Assembly (NCBI GenBank): GCA_012514255.1
Contig: JAAZAP010000040.1
Span: 1 to 12,609, forward strand
Origin: Bacteroidales bacterium
Lineage (GTDB): Bacteria > Bacteroidota > Bacteroidia > Bacteroidales > VadinHA17
Reading direction: 5' to 3'
DNA length: 12,609 nt
Below, in pieces: positions 5,337 through 12,609 of the stretch (within the stretch, counting starts at the first letter, position 1; each line of letters begins with the position of its first letter). A program made the translations under genes and the position numbers. A model generated the notes under the pieces. That model was not told the DNA's origin and searched no databases. It worked only from the letters and a program-made list of their open reading frames with translations.

Positions 5337-6803
5337 TTATTCAGACACTATCTTGATATATTTGCCTGCAGGCACCTGATCAGTGAGTTCCATGTTGTTA
5401 AGCAGGGCCAGCTCCTCCATCATGGCCTGCGGCATGCCGTAGTAACTCAGGGTGCTTGCCAGTGTTGCTGAGCGGGGGGCCTTCTTAACATATACCTTCT
5501 TTGGTTTGACATTGATCCTGGAGGCATCAGTGAGCCGTGCAAACGTCTTCATTGATGCTTCCATGGTGGGAGCATAGGCTGCAAAGTCAGCATCGGTTGA
5601 CACGCCATGGAAGACGTAGAATGTGGAGCCGTAATCAATGAAATAAGAGAGGACTGAATTTGAGGCTGTGGCTCCGGTCTGCTGGTCCTGGGCCTGCTGT
5701 ACTGACAGTGTTATAATCGCAGGCAATCCGTTGACAGTCCTTTTCTCGGCACGCCGAAGCTGCAGTCCATACATTGCAAGGGTGCTGTCGACAGCTGATT
5801 CAAGCGTCTTCTGTGTTGCCAGGGTAAAGAGAATCAGGGCCCTTCCGTCAGAAGGCTGAATGGTGACCTGTGTCGGGGCATTGGTGAGATTCCATCCCAG
5901 CGGATAGGAGAATTTAAACCTGAGTTCGGGGTGATAGAAGGTGTTGTCCATCGTGTATCCCTGTTTGGGATCTTCGCCGTAGATCATGCCGTCAATCATC
6001 TGAAGGTATGAATCGGTATTCACCTTGTACGAGGGGAGTCTGAGGCTGTCCTGCCATGCTTTCGTGTTCCTGAGAACGGCATTGTAGCGGTCGCCCGGAT
6101 CGGGGTGGGTGGAGAGGAACGTGGGAACGCCTCCCTCTGACGCTGAAAGGTTCATCTTTATCAGCACCTTGTAGAAATCAGCCATTTTGGTGCCGTCATA
6201 TCCCAGCTTCGTGGCATATTCTGAACCGAGAGCGTCAGCTTCGCGCTCATCGTCACGGCTGAAGCTCAGGAAGAGCAGTTCCAGACCCTGCATTGCCTGT
6301 TCGGCATAGTTGGCAAACGTTGGTGAAGCTATCATGCCCCCGATCAGAAGCAGGGTGCCAAGCTGCTGCTTGGTCTGCTGGCTGACGGAATGGCGTGCTG
6401 CTATATGTCCCATCTCGTGCCCCAGCACTCCAATGAACTCAGCCTCGTTATTGAGGTTGGCCATTATCCCTCTTGTAAGGTAGATAAACCCTCCCGGGAC
6501 GGCAAAAGCGTTAACCACTGGTGAATCAACCACCCTGACATGGTACTCAAGGTTTGGCCGGTGAGATAGCTTGCCCATCTCGGTTCCCTTGGCCTGCACG
6601 TAGTTCTGCAGTTGCGGATTTGCATATTCCCCGAAACTCGCCATCACCTGGGGATGGTAAGACAATCCCAGCTGTACCTCCTGGGCTTCTGACATAAGCA
6701 TGATCTGCTTCTTGCCGGTAACGGGATTGACAGCGCAGGAGATCACCGTAACCAGTGCGACTGAAATCAATGCAACAAAAATCAGTACGCGTCTTTTTTT
6801 CAT
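5337..6803 (-). CDS. M48 family zinc metalloprotease lipoprotein (BepA/Oma1-like)
   Basis: A 488-residue periplasmic lipoprotein protease. MKKRRVLIFVALISVALVTV is the signal peptide, with the lipobox Cys at 23. The M48 domain spans about 35-250. It has zinc ligands H129 and H133 with catalytic E130 in GHEMGH, and the third ligand E186 in SRDDEREAD. AFAVPGGFIYLTRG precedes the active site, and the STHPDPGDR motif lies at 231-239. After the protease domain come a beta-rich region (about 285-425, FKFSYPLGWNLTNAP onward) and a short LysM-like C-terminal tail (MEELALLNNMELTDQVPAGK). Family members degrade misassembled outer-membrane proteins. The start was set at the ATG at 6803: the frame stays open 40 codons further, but that part runs through the previous gene's terminator and the promoter, and lacks a signal peptide. 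It is the first gene of an operon with hflK and hflC. Confidence 0.94.
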   Translation of the reverse strand: MKKRRVLIFVALISVALVTVISCAVNPVTGKKQIMLMSEAQEVQLGLSYHPQVMASFGEYANPQLQNYVQAKGTEMGKLSHRPNLEYHVRVVDSPVVNAFAVPGGFIYLTRGIMANLNNEAEFIGVLGHEMGHIAARHSVSQQTKQQLGTLLLIGGMIASPTFANYAEQAMQGLELLFLSFSRDDEREADALGSEYATKLGYDGTKMADFYKVLIKMNLSASEGGVPTFLSTHPDPGDRYNAVLRNTKAWQDSLRLPSYKVNTDSYLQMIDGMIYGEDPKQGYTMDNTFYHPELRFKFSYPLGWNLTNAPTQVTIQPSDGRALILFTLATQKTLESAVDSTLAMYGLQLRRAEKRTVNGLPAIITLSVQQAQDQQTGATASNSVLSYFIDYGSTFYVFHGVSTDADFAAYAPTMEASMKTFARLTDASRINVKPKKVYVKKAPRSATLASTLSYYGMPQAMMEELALLNNMELTDQVPAGKYIKIVSE

Positions 6804-6871
6804 TTCTCTTGTTATTTTGTTCCTTAAATGACCGGGATTAGTTTTCCGGCAGTTTTCTGTAGGTTGACGTT

Positions 6872-6903
6872 CAAATTTAGTTGAAAATATTGCAAAAAAC
6901 AAA
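6872..6903 (-). promoter_or_regulatory. Bacteroidota-type promoter for the M48-hflK-hflC operon
   Basis: On the minus strand TTTG (6900-6903), then exactly 20 nt, then TAAATTTG (6872-6879): a full match to TTTG-N19-21-TAnnTTTG. The predicted start near 6866 leaves a leader of about 60 nt before the ATG at 6803. The -33 TTTG lies inside the T tract and stem edge of the upstream gene's terminator. Confidence 0.72.
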
Positions 6904-6930
6904 AGCCGTGCCATCGCGGGCACGGCTTTT
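6894..6930. terminator. Intrinsic terminator after the DUF4382 lipoprotein gene (bidirectional)
   Basis: AAAAGCCGTGCC (6901-6912) and GGCACGGCTTTT (6919-6930) form a perfect 12-bp stem with a 6-nt loop. On the minus strand the tail reads TTTTGTTTTTT (to 6894), typical of rho-independent termination, 31 bp after the upstream gene's stop. The plus strand also has TTTTATT after the stem. Confidence 0.92.
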
Positions 6931-6960
6931 ATTCAAGCCACAGGAAGCAAGCAGGGCTTT

Positions 6961-7785
6961 CTAGTTCTGTGTCAGCACAAAATCCAGGATGGTTTTGTTG
7001 CCGGCGATGACATTCACATCATCAAAACGGATTGTATCATACCCATCCTTCGTGGCTGATACCGAATATTCTCCGGCCGGAATTCCGATGATGGCATAGA
7101 CTCCCAGTGAATCAGTGAAGGCAGTGGCAACAACCGTATCCTGCTCAATCCACACACTGGCTTCACTGAGCTTGTCTCCTTCAGTGTCACTGACAGTTCC
7201 CCTCACACAACCTGCCTTTGCCATGTTGGCAGCTCTAACAACCGGCTTGAAGATGAAGCCGTTGTTGTGATCCGGATTGCCCCTCAGTATGAAAGACCTG
7301 GAGAGGTCAATATCTACAAGTATCTCGGAGAGATTGCCTTCAGATACCTCAAGTGCCGGACGGAGATGAACCTTTATGCCTGTCTGGCTTCCACCCGGAA
7401 CCTTTAACCTGTGGATCTCTTCAGATTCCTTCAGTTTGAGACCTGCTTCATCCACATAAAGTCTGACCATATCATACTCCCCTGTTGGTATCTCCATATC
7501 AAGAAGAGTCTCGGTTATTCCATTCCTCAGGTCAATGAGGTCAATGGTGATAGTGTCTTCTGACAGGGTTATGAAGGGATTGCCGTCACTGATACCGTCG
7601 CCCACCTTTTTCAGTTGAATCCTGGTGATTGTCACCAGGGCTGATTCAATATTGCTGATATCAAAAGGTGCGTCAGTGATTTTGATGATAACTCTTCCCT
7701 GCCCGTCTCCCCTGTTTATCTCGTTGCATGCTCCGGCAGCAAGGAGCAATGCTGCTATCAGCAGCATAGTTACTCTTTTTTTCAT
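6961..7785 (-). CDS. DUF4382 lipoprotein with C-terminal carboxypeptidase-regulatory-like domain
   Basis: A 274-residue predicted lipoprotein. The signal peptide MKKRVTMLLIAALLLAAGAC ends at lipidated Cys20, followed by N and E. Residues about 29-185 fit DUF4382: GRVIIKITDAPFDISNIESA, a TRIQLKKV strand, LIDLRNG, LLDMEIPTGEYDMVRLYVD, and KPVVRA at the end. Residues about 192-272 form a CarboxypepD_reg-like beta-sandwich (CVRGTVSDTEGDKLSEASVW, FTDSLGVYAIIGIPAGEYSV, DGYDTIRFDDVNV). The function of DUF4382 is not established; such proteins are surface or periplasmic and may bind another envelope component. The gene starts 71 bp after the PBP stop on the same strand with no terminator between, so co-transcription is possible. 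A strong terminator follows it. Confidence 0.88.
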   Translation of the reverse strand: MKKRVTMLLIAALLLAAGACNEINRGDGQGRVIIKITDAPFDISNIESALVTITRIQLKKVGDGISDGNPFITLSEDTITIDLIDLRNGITETLLDMEIPTGEYDMVRLYVDEAGLKLKESEEIHRLKVPGGSQTGIKVHLRPALEVSEGNLSEILVDIDLSRSFILRGNPDHNNGFIFKPVVRAANMAKAGCVRGTVSDTEGDKLSEASVWIEQDTVVATAFTDSLGVYAIIGIPAGEYSVSATKDGYDTIRFDDVNVIAGNKTILDFVLTQN

Positions 7786-7856
7786 CCTGTTTCGTTTTTT
7801 GGTTCGTACTACTGAGCTGCAAGAAAATGATCTGATGATGAAGTTTTGATGAAAAA

Positions 7857-9968
7857 TCAGCGCCTGAAGATCCTTCCACGGATTATGCGTCTGCGCCTGC
7901 CTGCTTCTTCATAGTCTATCTCCTTCTCCTTGAAGATGTCAAAAAGCCTGTCAAAGAAGGTCTTGTCCCTGAAGTCGGGGCAGGCGAGCGCCATCTCCAG
8001 CTCCGGAGGCAGTGGATTAAAAGGCACATTGATCCTTTTCATTAACTCTTTCTCTTTTTCTGCTTTCTTAAGGGTCATTGCCACCAGTGGAAGTGCCAGT
8101 GCGCTGCCCGAACCGTAACGGCTGTTGTTGAAATGGATTGACGGTGTTGAGGCGCCCACCCTGCTGACTATTACCACTCCGGGATTGAATGCGGCGAACC
8201 ATGCATCAGCATAATTCTGCGAGGTCCCGGTCTTTCCTGCCAGTGGTACTTTCACCCCATAGACGCTGTGTACAGAGGCTCCCGTACCTTCCCTGATGGC
8301 TTTAAGCAGCATGGCTGCCATGAGCGTGGCAGAGCGTTCTGACAGTACCCTCTCACGGTTGTCAGCCGGGGCATGCTGCCAGAGGGTTCTGCCGTCAGGT
8401 GATTTGACTGACTCAATTAAATAAGGTGTGATCTTCTCTCCGCCGTTGGCGAATGATGAATAGGCAAGTGCCACCTCCAGGATGCTTGCTTCCGCTGTGC
8501 CCATGGCCAGCGAGGGCATGTCTTCCAGGGGATAGGTAAAGCCCATCTCCCTCCAGAGCCCGTCAACCTTCTTAAAGCCTGTCATCATAAAGAGGCTGAA
8601 GGTGGGGATGTTCATTGATTGGGCCAGGGCGCCTGCAAGCGAGTACTTGCCCCCGTAGGAGTGGTTGTAGTTCTCCGGGCTCCAGTTATTGAATCCGGAA
8701 AGAACGATGGAGTCATTATCAAGATAATGGCAGGGTTCAATGCCGTCTTCCAGCGCAGCGGCAAAGATGAAAGGCTTGAAGACGGATGCCATCTGCCGCC
8801 GGGCAAGAACCTGGTCATAGGGCTGCGTCTTGAAATCGATCCCTCCGGCCCAGGCCATAACGGCACCCGTAGCCGGATCAATGGCAAGCAGTCCGGCATG
8901 CAGGGTGGTCATCATCTTCCTGAGGCTGTCAGGTATATCTTTCAGGGCCCTCCGTCCGGATGAGCTGTTATACTGTTCGTCAAGTCTCCTCTGCATCTTC
9001 GGCAGGTGTGTTGCAAACGCCTCACCGGCAGCCCGCTGTAACGGAAGAGAGAGCGTGGTGGTGATGATCAGGCCGTCTCTCTCAAGATCCCACTCCCTGC
9101 CGCGATAGGATGATACCTCTTTCAGGATCTGTTCAGCTTCTGTCCTTACCCTTACAAGAAAATAGTCGGCCGGACCTGCAATATCTGTCTTGTTATAATT
9201 GAGTTCCAGCGGCAGCGCGCAGAGCGAATCGGCCTTCAGGGAATCGATATAGCCATATTTCTCCATCTGGCCCAGAACGACGTTCCTCCGCCTGATGGCA
9301 TTGTCCGGATAGAGACGGGGATTGAAGGAGGTGTTAGCCTTCAGCATCCCCACTAGCAGGGCGGCCTCTTCCATGGTGAGAGCCTCTGTCGTCCTGCTGA
9401 AGTACCTCTGTGAGGCAGCCTCAATGCCATAGAGATTCTCGCCGAAAGAGACGGTATTCAGATAAAGGGTCAGGATCTCTTCCTTGGAGAAGACCTTTTC
9501 TATTCGCCCTGCCAGAAGAGCTTCCCTGGTCTTGTTAAGAAAGACAGGCAGGATGAGATAATCTCGCCGGCCATACATGTTCTTGGCCAGCTGCTGGGTT
9601 ATTGTACTTCCTCCTCCGGCGCTGCGGTCATTGAAGATAATGGTCTTGAAGAAGACGCGGACCAGGCTCCTGACATCAATTCCCCTGTGTTCATAGAACC
9701 GCGCATCCTCGGTGGCAATAAGGGCATTGATGAGTTGAGCCGGTATCTGGTCATAGGTTATTGTGGTCCGGTTCTCAGAATAATATTTGCCTATCATCTC
9801 CCCCTCTGAAGAGAGAACGAGTGATGCGGTTGCATTCCTGTAGGCGCTGAGCTGCTTCTTCCCGGGCAGACGTCCGTAGAGCCCGGCGTAGACGGAACCC
9901 ACAAAAAGGAGAGGGATGACTATTAAGACAGCCAGTGCCGCTATCGCTATTTTCCACCCCTTCTTCAT
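7857..9968 (-). CDS. Class A penicillin-binding protein (bifunctional transglycosylase/transpeptidase)
   Basis: A 703-residue enzyme that polymerises lipid II into glycan strands and cross-links them. One TM anchor spans about 8-29 (IAIAALAVLIVIPLLFVGSV). The GT51 domain at about 55-235 shows ATEDARFYEHRGID with catalytic E87, the GGGSTITQQLAKNMYGRR motif (118-135), and KVFSKEEILTLYLNTVSFG (159-175). The transpeptidase domain at about 355-635 has SVFK (nucleophile S395, K398), SMN (451-453) and KTGT (579-582). All key residues are present, so both activities are expected. The tail ends in a very basic segment (RRRRIIRGRIFRR). Length fits PBP1A/1C-sized Bacteroidota enzymes; which paralogue cannot be decided by eye. 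The ATG at 9968 has AGAGGAG about 10 nt upstream. It is divergent from acylphosphatase and upstream of the DUF4382 lipoprotein gene. Confidence 0.95.
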   Translation of the reverse strand: MKKGWKIAIAALAVLIVIPLLFVGSVYAGLYGRLPGKKQLSAYRNATASLVLSSEGEMIGKYYSENRTTITYDQIPAQLINALIATEDARFYEHRGIDVRSLVRVFFKTIIFNDRSAGGGSTITQQLAKNMYGRRDYLILPVFLNKTREALLAGRIEKVFSKEEILTLYLNTVSFGENLYGIEAASQRYFSRTTEALTMEEAALLVGMLKANTSFNPRLYPDNAIRRRNVVLGQMEKYGYIDSLKADSLCALPLELNYNKTDIAGPADYFLVRVRTEAEQILKEVSSYRGREWDLERDGLIITTTLSLPLQRAAGEAFATHLPKMQRRLDEQYNSSSGRRALKDIPDSLRKMMTTLHAGLLAIDPATGAVMAWAGGIDFKTQPYDQVLARRQMASVFKPFIFAAALEDGIEPCHYLDNDSIVLSGFNNWSPENYNHSYGGKYSLAGALAQSMNIPTFSLFMMTGFKKVDGLWREMGFTYPLEDMPSLAMGTAEASILEVALAYSSFANGGEKITPYLIESVKSPDGRTLWQHAPADNRERVLSERSATLMAAMLLKAIREGTGASVHSVYGVKVPLAGKTGTSQNYADAWFAAFNPGVVIVSRVGASTPSIHFNNSRYGSGSALALPLVAMTLKKAEKEKELMKRINVPFNPLPPELEMALACPDFRDKTFFDRLFDIFKEKEIDYEEAGRRRRIIRGRIFRR

Positions 9969-10047
9969 CTGCTGATCACTCCTCTTTTTTTGTCACAAAT
10001 CATTCCAAAAATGCATAAAATAACGTAAATTGGAGGTAAAATAATCA

Positions 10048-10083
10048 ATGCTCCTCTCCTTTTCTCTTCAGCATAAGTACTGA
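10048..10083 (+). CDS. Possible 11-codon leader peptide upstream of acylphosphatase
   Basis: GGAGG (10032-10036), a rare clear Shine-Dalgarno in this window, lies 11 nt before an ATG encoding MLLSFSLQHKY and a TGA at 10081-10083. The acylphosphatase ATG follows 3 nt later, so ribosomes could reinitiate. CTCC just after the ATG could pair with GGAG. Chance is possible; no attenuator hairpin or codon run is seen. Confidence 0.25.
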   Translation: MLLSFSLQHKY

Positions 10084-10086
10084 AAG

Positions 10087-10365
10087 ATGGAAAAGAAGCT
10101 GCTTTACAGGATACATGTCACCGGCATGGTGCAGGGAGTGGGATTCAGGTGGAGCGCTGCGCGGGAGGCCTGGAAAAGAGGTATTACCGGCTACGTGCGC
10201 AATATGCCTGATGGCAGCGTCTATATAGAGGCTGAGGGAAGCAGGGAGGAGCTGGAGCACTTTACGGCCTGGTGCAGGCGAGGTCCCGGAAGAGGATTTG
10301 TTGATGCCGCGCAGGTGCAGGAGGGAGTGCCGGAAGGCTACAGTGGGTTTAGTATAGAACCCTGA
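10087..10365 (+). CDS. acyP: Acylphosphatase
   Basis: A 92-residue cytosolic enzyme that hydrolyses acyl phosphates such as acetyl phosphate or 1,3-bisphosphoglycerate to carboxylate and phosphate. The alpha/beta fold is evident from YRIHVTGMVQGVGFRW, with the phosphate-binding loop and catalytic Arg21 in VQGVGFR. Catalytic Asn39 lies in GYVRNMPDGSVYIEAEG. Further features are the helix REELEHFTAWCRRGP and the terminal strand YSGFSIEP. Length matches the family (about 90-100 aa). The start at 10087 is followed by MEKKLLYRIHV, the normal N-terminus. The gene is divergent from the PBP gene and only 26 bp before the GH3 gene, so the two may share a transcript. Confidence 0.96.
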   Translation: MEKKLLYRIHVTGMVQGVGFRWSAAREAWKRGITGYVRNMPDGSVYIEAEGSREELEHFTAWCRRGPGRGFVDAAQVQEGVPEGYSGFSIEP

Positions 10366-10391
10366 TATACATTCATTATTTTAAAACGTAC

Positions 10392-12609
10392 ATGATGAGA
10401 TTACCTGTCCTCACTGCCTTTTTCGGTGTGATGCTGCTCCTTGCCGGCATAGAACCTTTATTCTCCCAGGGCAAAGGCCGTTATACTCCTTATGGTAAGA
10501 ATCCTATTTACCAGAAGGGATGGATTGATTTTAACAAGAATGGCACGATGGACCCCTATGAGGATACTTCTCTTGACTATGATACACGTGTTGAAGACCT
10601 GCTTGACAGGATGACGGTAGAGGAGAAGAGCTGCCAGCTGGCCACCCTCTATGGATACAGGAAGGTGCTGACCGACTCGCTGCCCACGCCGGAATGGAAG
10701 AACAGAGTATGGAAGGATGGCATAGCCAACATCGATGAGCAGCTCAACGGTTACAGGTCTGATGTATACTCATGGCCGCCCTCGGCACATGCAAAAGCCA
10801 TCAATGAGATACAGAGGTGGTTTATTGAGGAGACACGCCTGGGCATACCTGTGGATTTCACAAATGAAGGCATTTACGGGGCCTGCTTCACCGGCGCCAC
10901 CCTTTTTCCGCCACAGATAGGAGTGGGGTCGTCATGGAACAGGGAACTGGTTGCCTCCGTGGGTAAGATCACAGCTCTCCAGAGCAGGGCCGTAGGGTTC
11001 ACCAACGTCTATTCACCCATCCTTGATGTGGCACGTGATCCACGGTGGGGCCGTGTGGTGGAGTGCTACGGTGAGGACCCCTGGCTGGTGGCGCAGTTGG
11101 GACTGGAACAGGTGATGGCCCTGCAGAAAGACCATATGGTGGTTTCCACGCCAAAGCATTTTGCAGCATACAGCATTCCCATTGGGGGAAGGGATCATTC
11201 CACGCGCACTGATCCTCAGATAGCACCCCGTGAGATGCACTCACTGCTGCTGGAACCCTTCAGGGTGGCCTTCATGAAAGGCAATGCCCACGGTACCATG
11301 AGCTCATACAATGATTATGACGGAGAACCCGTGACAGGCTCATACTATTTTTTGACAGAGCTGCTCAGACAGCAATATGGTTTCCGTGGTTATGTTGTCT
11401 CTGACAGCGAAGCACTGGAATATCTCTGGTCAAAGCATCGGGTGGCTCCCGACTACAAGGATGCAGTCAGACAGGCCCTCATGGCAGGCATGAATGTGCG
11501 CACCACTTTCCGTTCTCCGGAATCATATATCATGCCCCTCCGTGAACTGATAGAGGACGGCTCCATTCCCATGGAGGTCATTGACAGCAGAGTGCGCGAT
11601 GTGCTGTGGGAGAAGTTCTGGCTCGGTCTCTTCGACGAACCCTACATAGAGGATCCCGGCGAGGCTGACAGGCTATTCGCTGATCCCGAGTATGACAAGA
11701 TAGCAATGCAGGCATCATATGAGTCCATGATCCTGCTTAAAAACCAGGATAATTTCCTTCCGCTTGACCGGGCGGCGGTCAGAACCATCCTTGTTGCCGG
11801 ACCCAATGCAGCAGACAAAAGTCACTCTCTCTCAAGGTACGGCCCGAAAAAGATTGAGTTTAAATCGGTTGTTGAGGCCTTCAGGGAGAAGCTGGGCAAT
11901 TCAGTTGAGGTGCTCTATGCGAGAGGTTGTGGTATTACTGACACCGACTGGCCACAGAGCGAACTGATCTCTTCGGTTCCAACAGCAGGGGAGATGGCCG
12001 AAATAGAAGAGGCGGTGGCAAAGGCACTGCAGTCTGACGTGGTGATCCTGGTGCTGGGAGAAGACAACACAATCGTGGGGGAGTCGCACTCACGCACTGA
12101 CCTTGATCTGGCAGGGCACCAGGAACTGCTGCTTGAGAAAATCATAGCCACCGGTAAACCCGTGGTACTGGTACTGATGAACGGACGCGTCATAACAATA
12201 AACAGGGCACAGCGCGACTGCCATGCGATCATCGAGGCATGGTTCCCCGGCAAGTACGGGGGCGAGGCCATTGCGGACATAGTGTTCGGCGACTACAACC
12301 CGGGGGGGAAACTGACAGTTACCTTCCCAAAAACGGCTGGCCAGATTCCTATGTGTTTCCCCTTCAAGCCTTCGGCTCACGCAGATTCACGCACGACGGT
12401 GAACGGGGTCCTCTATCCCTTCGGCCATGGCCTGAGCTTCACCACGTTTGATTATTCCAACCTGGTGATCACGCCTGTAAAACAGCTCGCTGGCGGAACG
12501 GTTGAGGTGACGGTTGATGTCAGGAACAGCGGGGAACGGGCTGGCGATGAGGTGGTGCAGCTTTACCTGCGTGATGAGGTGAGCTCGGTAATCCGTTTCG
12601 AGAAGGAAC
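10392..12609 (+). CDS. Secreted glycoside hydrolase family 3 (beta-glucosidase/beta-xylosidase type), C-terminus beyond window
   Basis: 739 codons are open to the window edge; no stop codon was met. Residues 1-26 are a signal peptide (MMRLPVLTAFFGVMLLLAGI). Residues 46-57 (DFNKNGTMDPYE) fit an EF-hand calcium loop. The GH3 N-terminal barrel covers about 64-375, with DLLDRMTVEEKSCQLATLYG, SPILDVARDPRWGRVVECYG, TPKHFAAYS and the catalytic nucleophile D338 in GYVVSDSEALEYLW. The C-terminal GH3 domain covers about 400-665, with LGEDNTIVGESHSRTDLDL (554-572) expected to supply the acid/base Glu. PFGHGLSFTTFDYSN (676 on) leads into a fibronectin III-like domain that is cut at residue 739; about 50 more residues are expected. 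It removes non-reducing-end sugars from oligosaccharides in the periplasm or outside. Substrate cannot be told by eye. Two adjacent in-frame ATGs occur; the first was chosen. Confidence 0.94.
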   Translation, partial: MMRLPVLTAFFGVMLLLAGIEPLFSQGKGRYTPYGKNPIYQKGWIDFNKNGTMDPYEDTSLDYDTRVEDLLDRMTVEEKSCQLATLYGYRKVLTDSLPTPEWKNRVWKDGIANIDEQLNGYRSDVYSWPPSAHAKAINEIQRWFIEETRLGIPVDFTNEGIYGACFTGATLFPPQIGVGSSWNRELVASVGKITALQSRAVGFTNVYSPILDVARDPRWGRVVECYGEDPWLVAQLGLEQVMALQKDHMVVSTPKHFAAYSIPIGGRDHSTRTDPQIAPREMHSLLLEPFRVAFMKGNAHGTMSSYNDYDGEPVTGSYYFLTELLRQQYGFRGYVVSDSEALEYLWSKHRVAPDYKDAVRQALMAGMNVRTTFRSPESYIMPLRELIEDGSIPMEVIDSRVRDVLWEKFWLGLFDEPYIEDPGEADRLFADPEYDKIAMQASYESMILLKNQDNFLPLDRAAVRTILVAGPNAADKSHSLSRYGPKKIEFKSVVEAFREKLGNSVEVLYARGCGITDTDWPQSELISSVPTAGEMAEIEEAVAKALQSDVVILVLGEDNTIVGESHSRTDLDLAGHQELLLEKIIATGKPVVLVLMNGRVITINRAQRDCHAIIEAWFPGKYGGEAIADIVFGDYNPGGKLTVTFPKTAGQIPMCFPFKPSAHADSRTTVNGVLYPFGHGLSFTTFDYSNLVITPVKQLAGGTVEVTVDVRNSGERAGDEVVQLYLRDEVSSVIRFEKE

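Noticed and set aside
6804..6923. 40-codon N-terminal extension of the M48 protease
   Set aside because: It would place coding sequence over the upstream gene's terminator and a full-consensus promoter and would bury the lipoprotein signal peptide internally.
10010..10036. TAAATTGG as a promoter for acyP
   Set aside because: One mismatch in the -7 box and no TTTG at 19-21 nt upstream; too weak to list as a feature.

Overview
The window is about 12.6 kb from a member of the Bacteroidota, probably an environmental or gut Bacteroidales-type bacterium. This is inferred from gene content: a CarboxypepD_reg-plus-plug TonB-dependent receptor, a DUF4382 lipoprotein, a Bacteroidota-style class A PBP and a secreted GH3 glycosidase. 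Promoter-like elements also match the Bacteroidota sigma consensus TTTG-N19-21-TAnnTTTG, and AT-rich leaders mostly replace Shine-Dalgarno sites. No tRNA, rRNA, CRISPR array, insertion sequence or phage gene was seen.

Layout. 1-1212 (minus strand) holds a Cys/His-rich exported small protein followed by the N-terminus of a TonB-dependent receptor, cut by the window edge; together they look like a metal-related uptake pair. 1244-1321 holds two inverted copies of a REP-like palindrome. 1347-2664 is a compact stress block: dodecin and kbp (BON-LysM potassium-binding protein) in tandem on the minus strand, divergent from mscL on the plus strand. 2665-3351 is gene-poor, but its minus strand carries a likely unlisted 44-codon gene (2990-3124) with its own promoter-like sequence, a palindrome over that promoter and a strong intrinsic terminator. 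3352-6803 (minus) is an envelope-proteostasis operon: M48 metalloprotease lipoprotein, hflK, hflC. It has the best promoter in the window and a bidirectional terminator after hflC. 6961-9968 (minus) holds a class A penicillin-binding protein and a DUF4382 lipoprotein, ended by a perfect hairpin terminator. 10048-12609 (plus) holds a possible 11-codon leader peptide, acylphosphatase, and a secreted GH3 glycosidase that runs off the window.

How the genes fit together. Most are housekeeping cell-envelope functions: peptidoglycan synthesis (PBP), quality control (M48 lipoprotein plus the HflKC scaffold, which in E. coli binds the FtsH protease), osmotic safety (MscL, Kbp) and surface lipoproteins. 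The accessory parts are the metal-type receptor at the left edge and the GH3 enzyme at the right edge. No clear multi-gene novel system is visible. The least explained elements are the 44-aa gene with its regulatory palindrome, the Cys/His-rich protein paired with the receptor, and a dodecin that appears to lack the usual flavin-contact residues.
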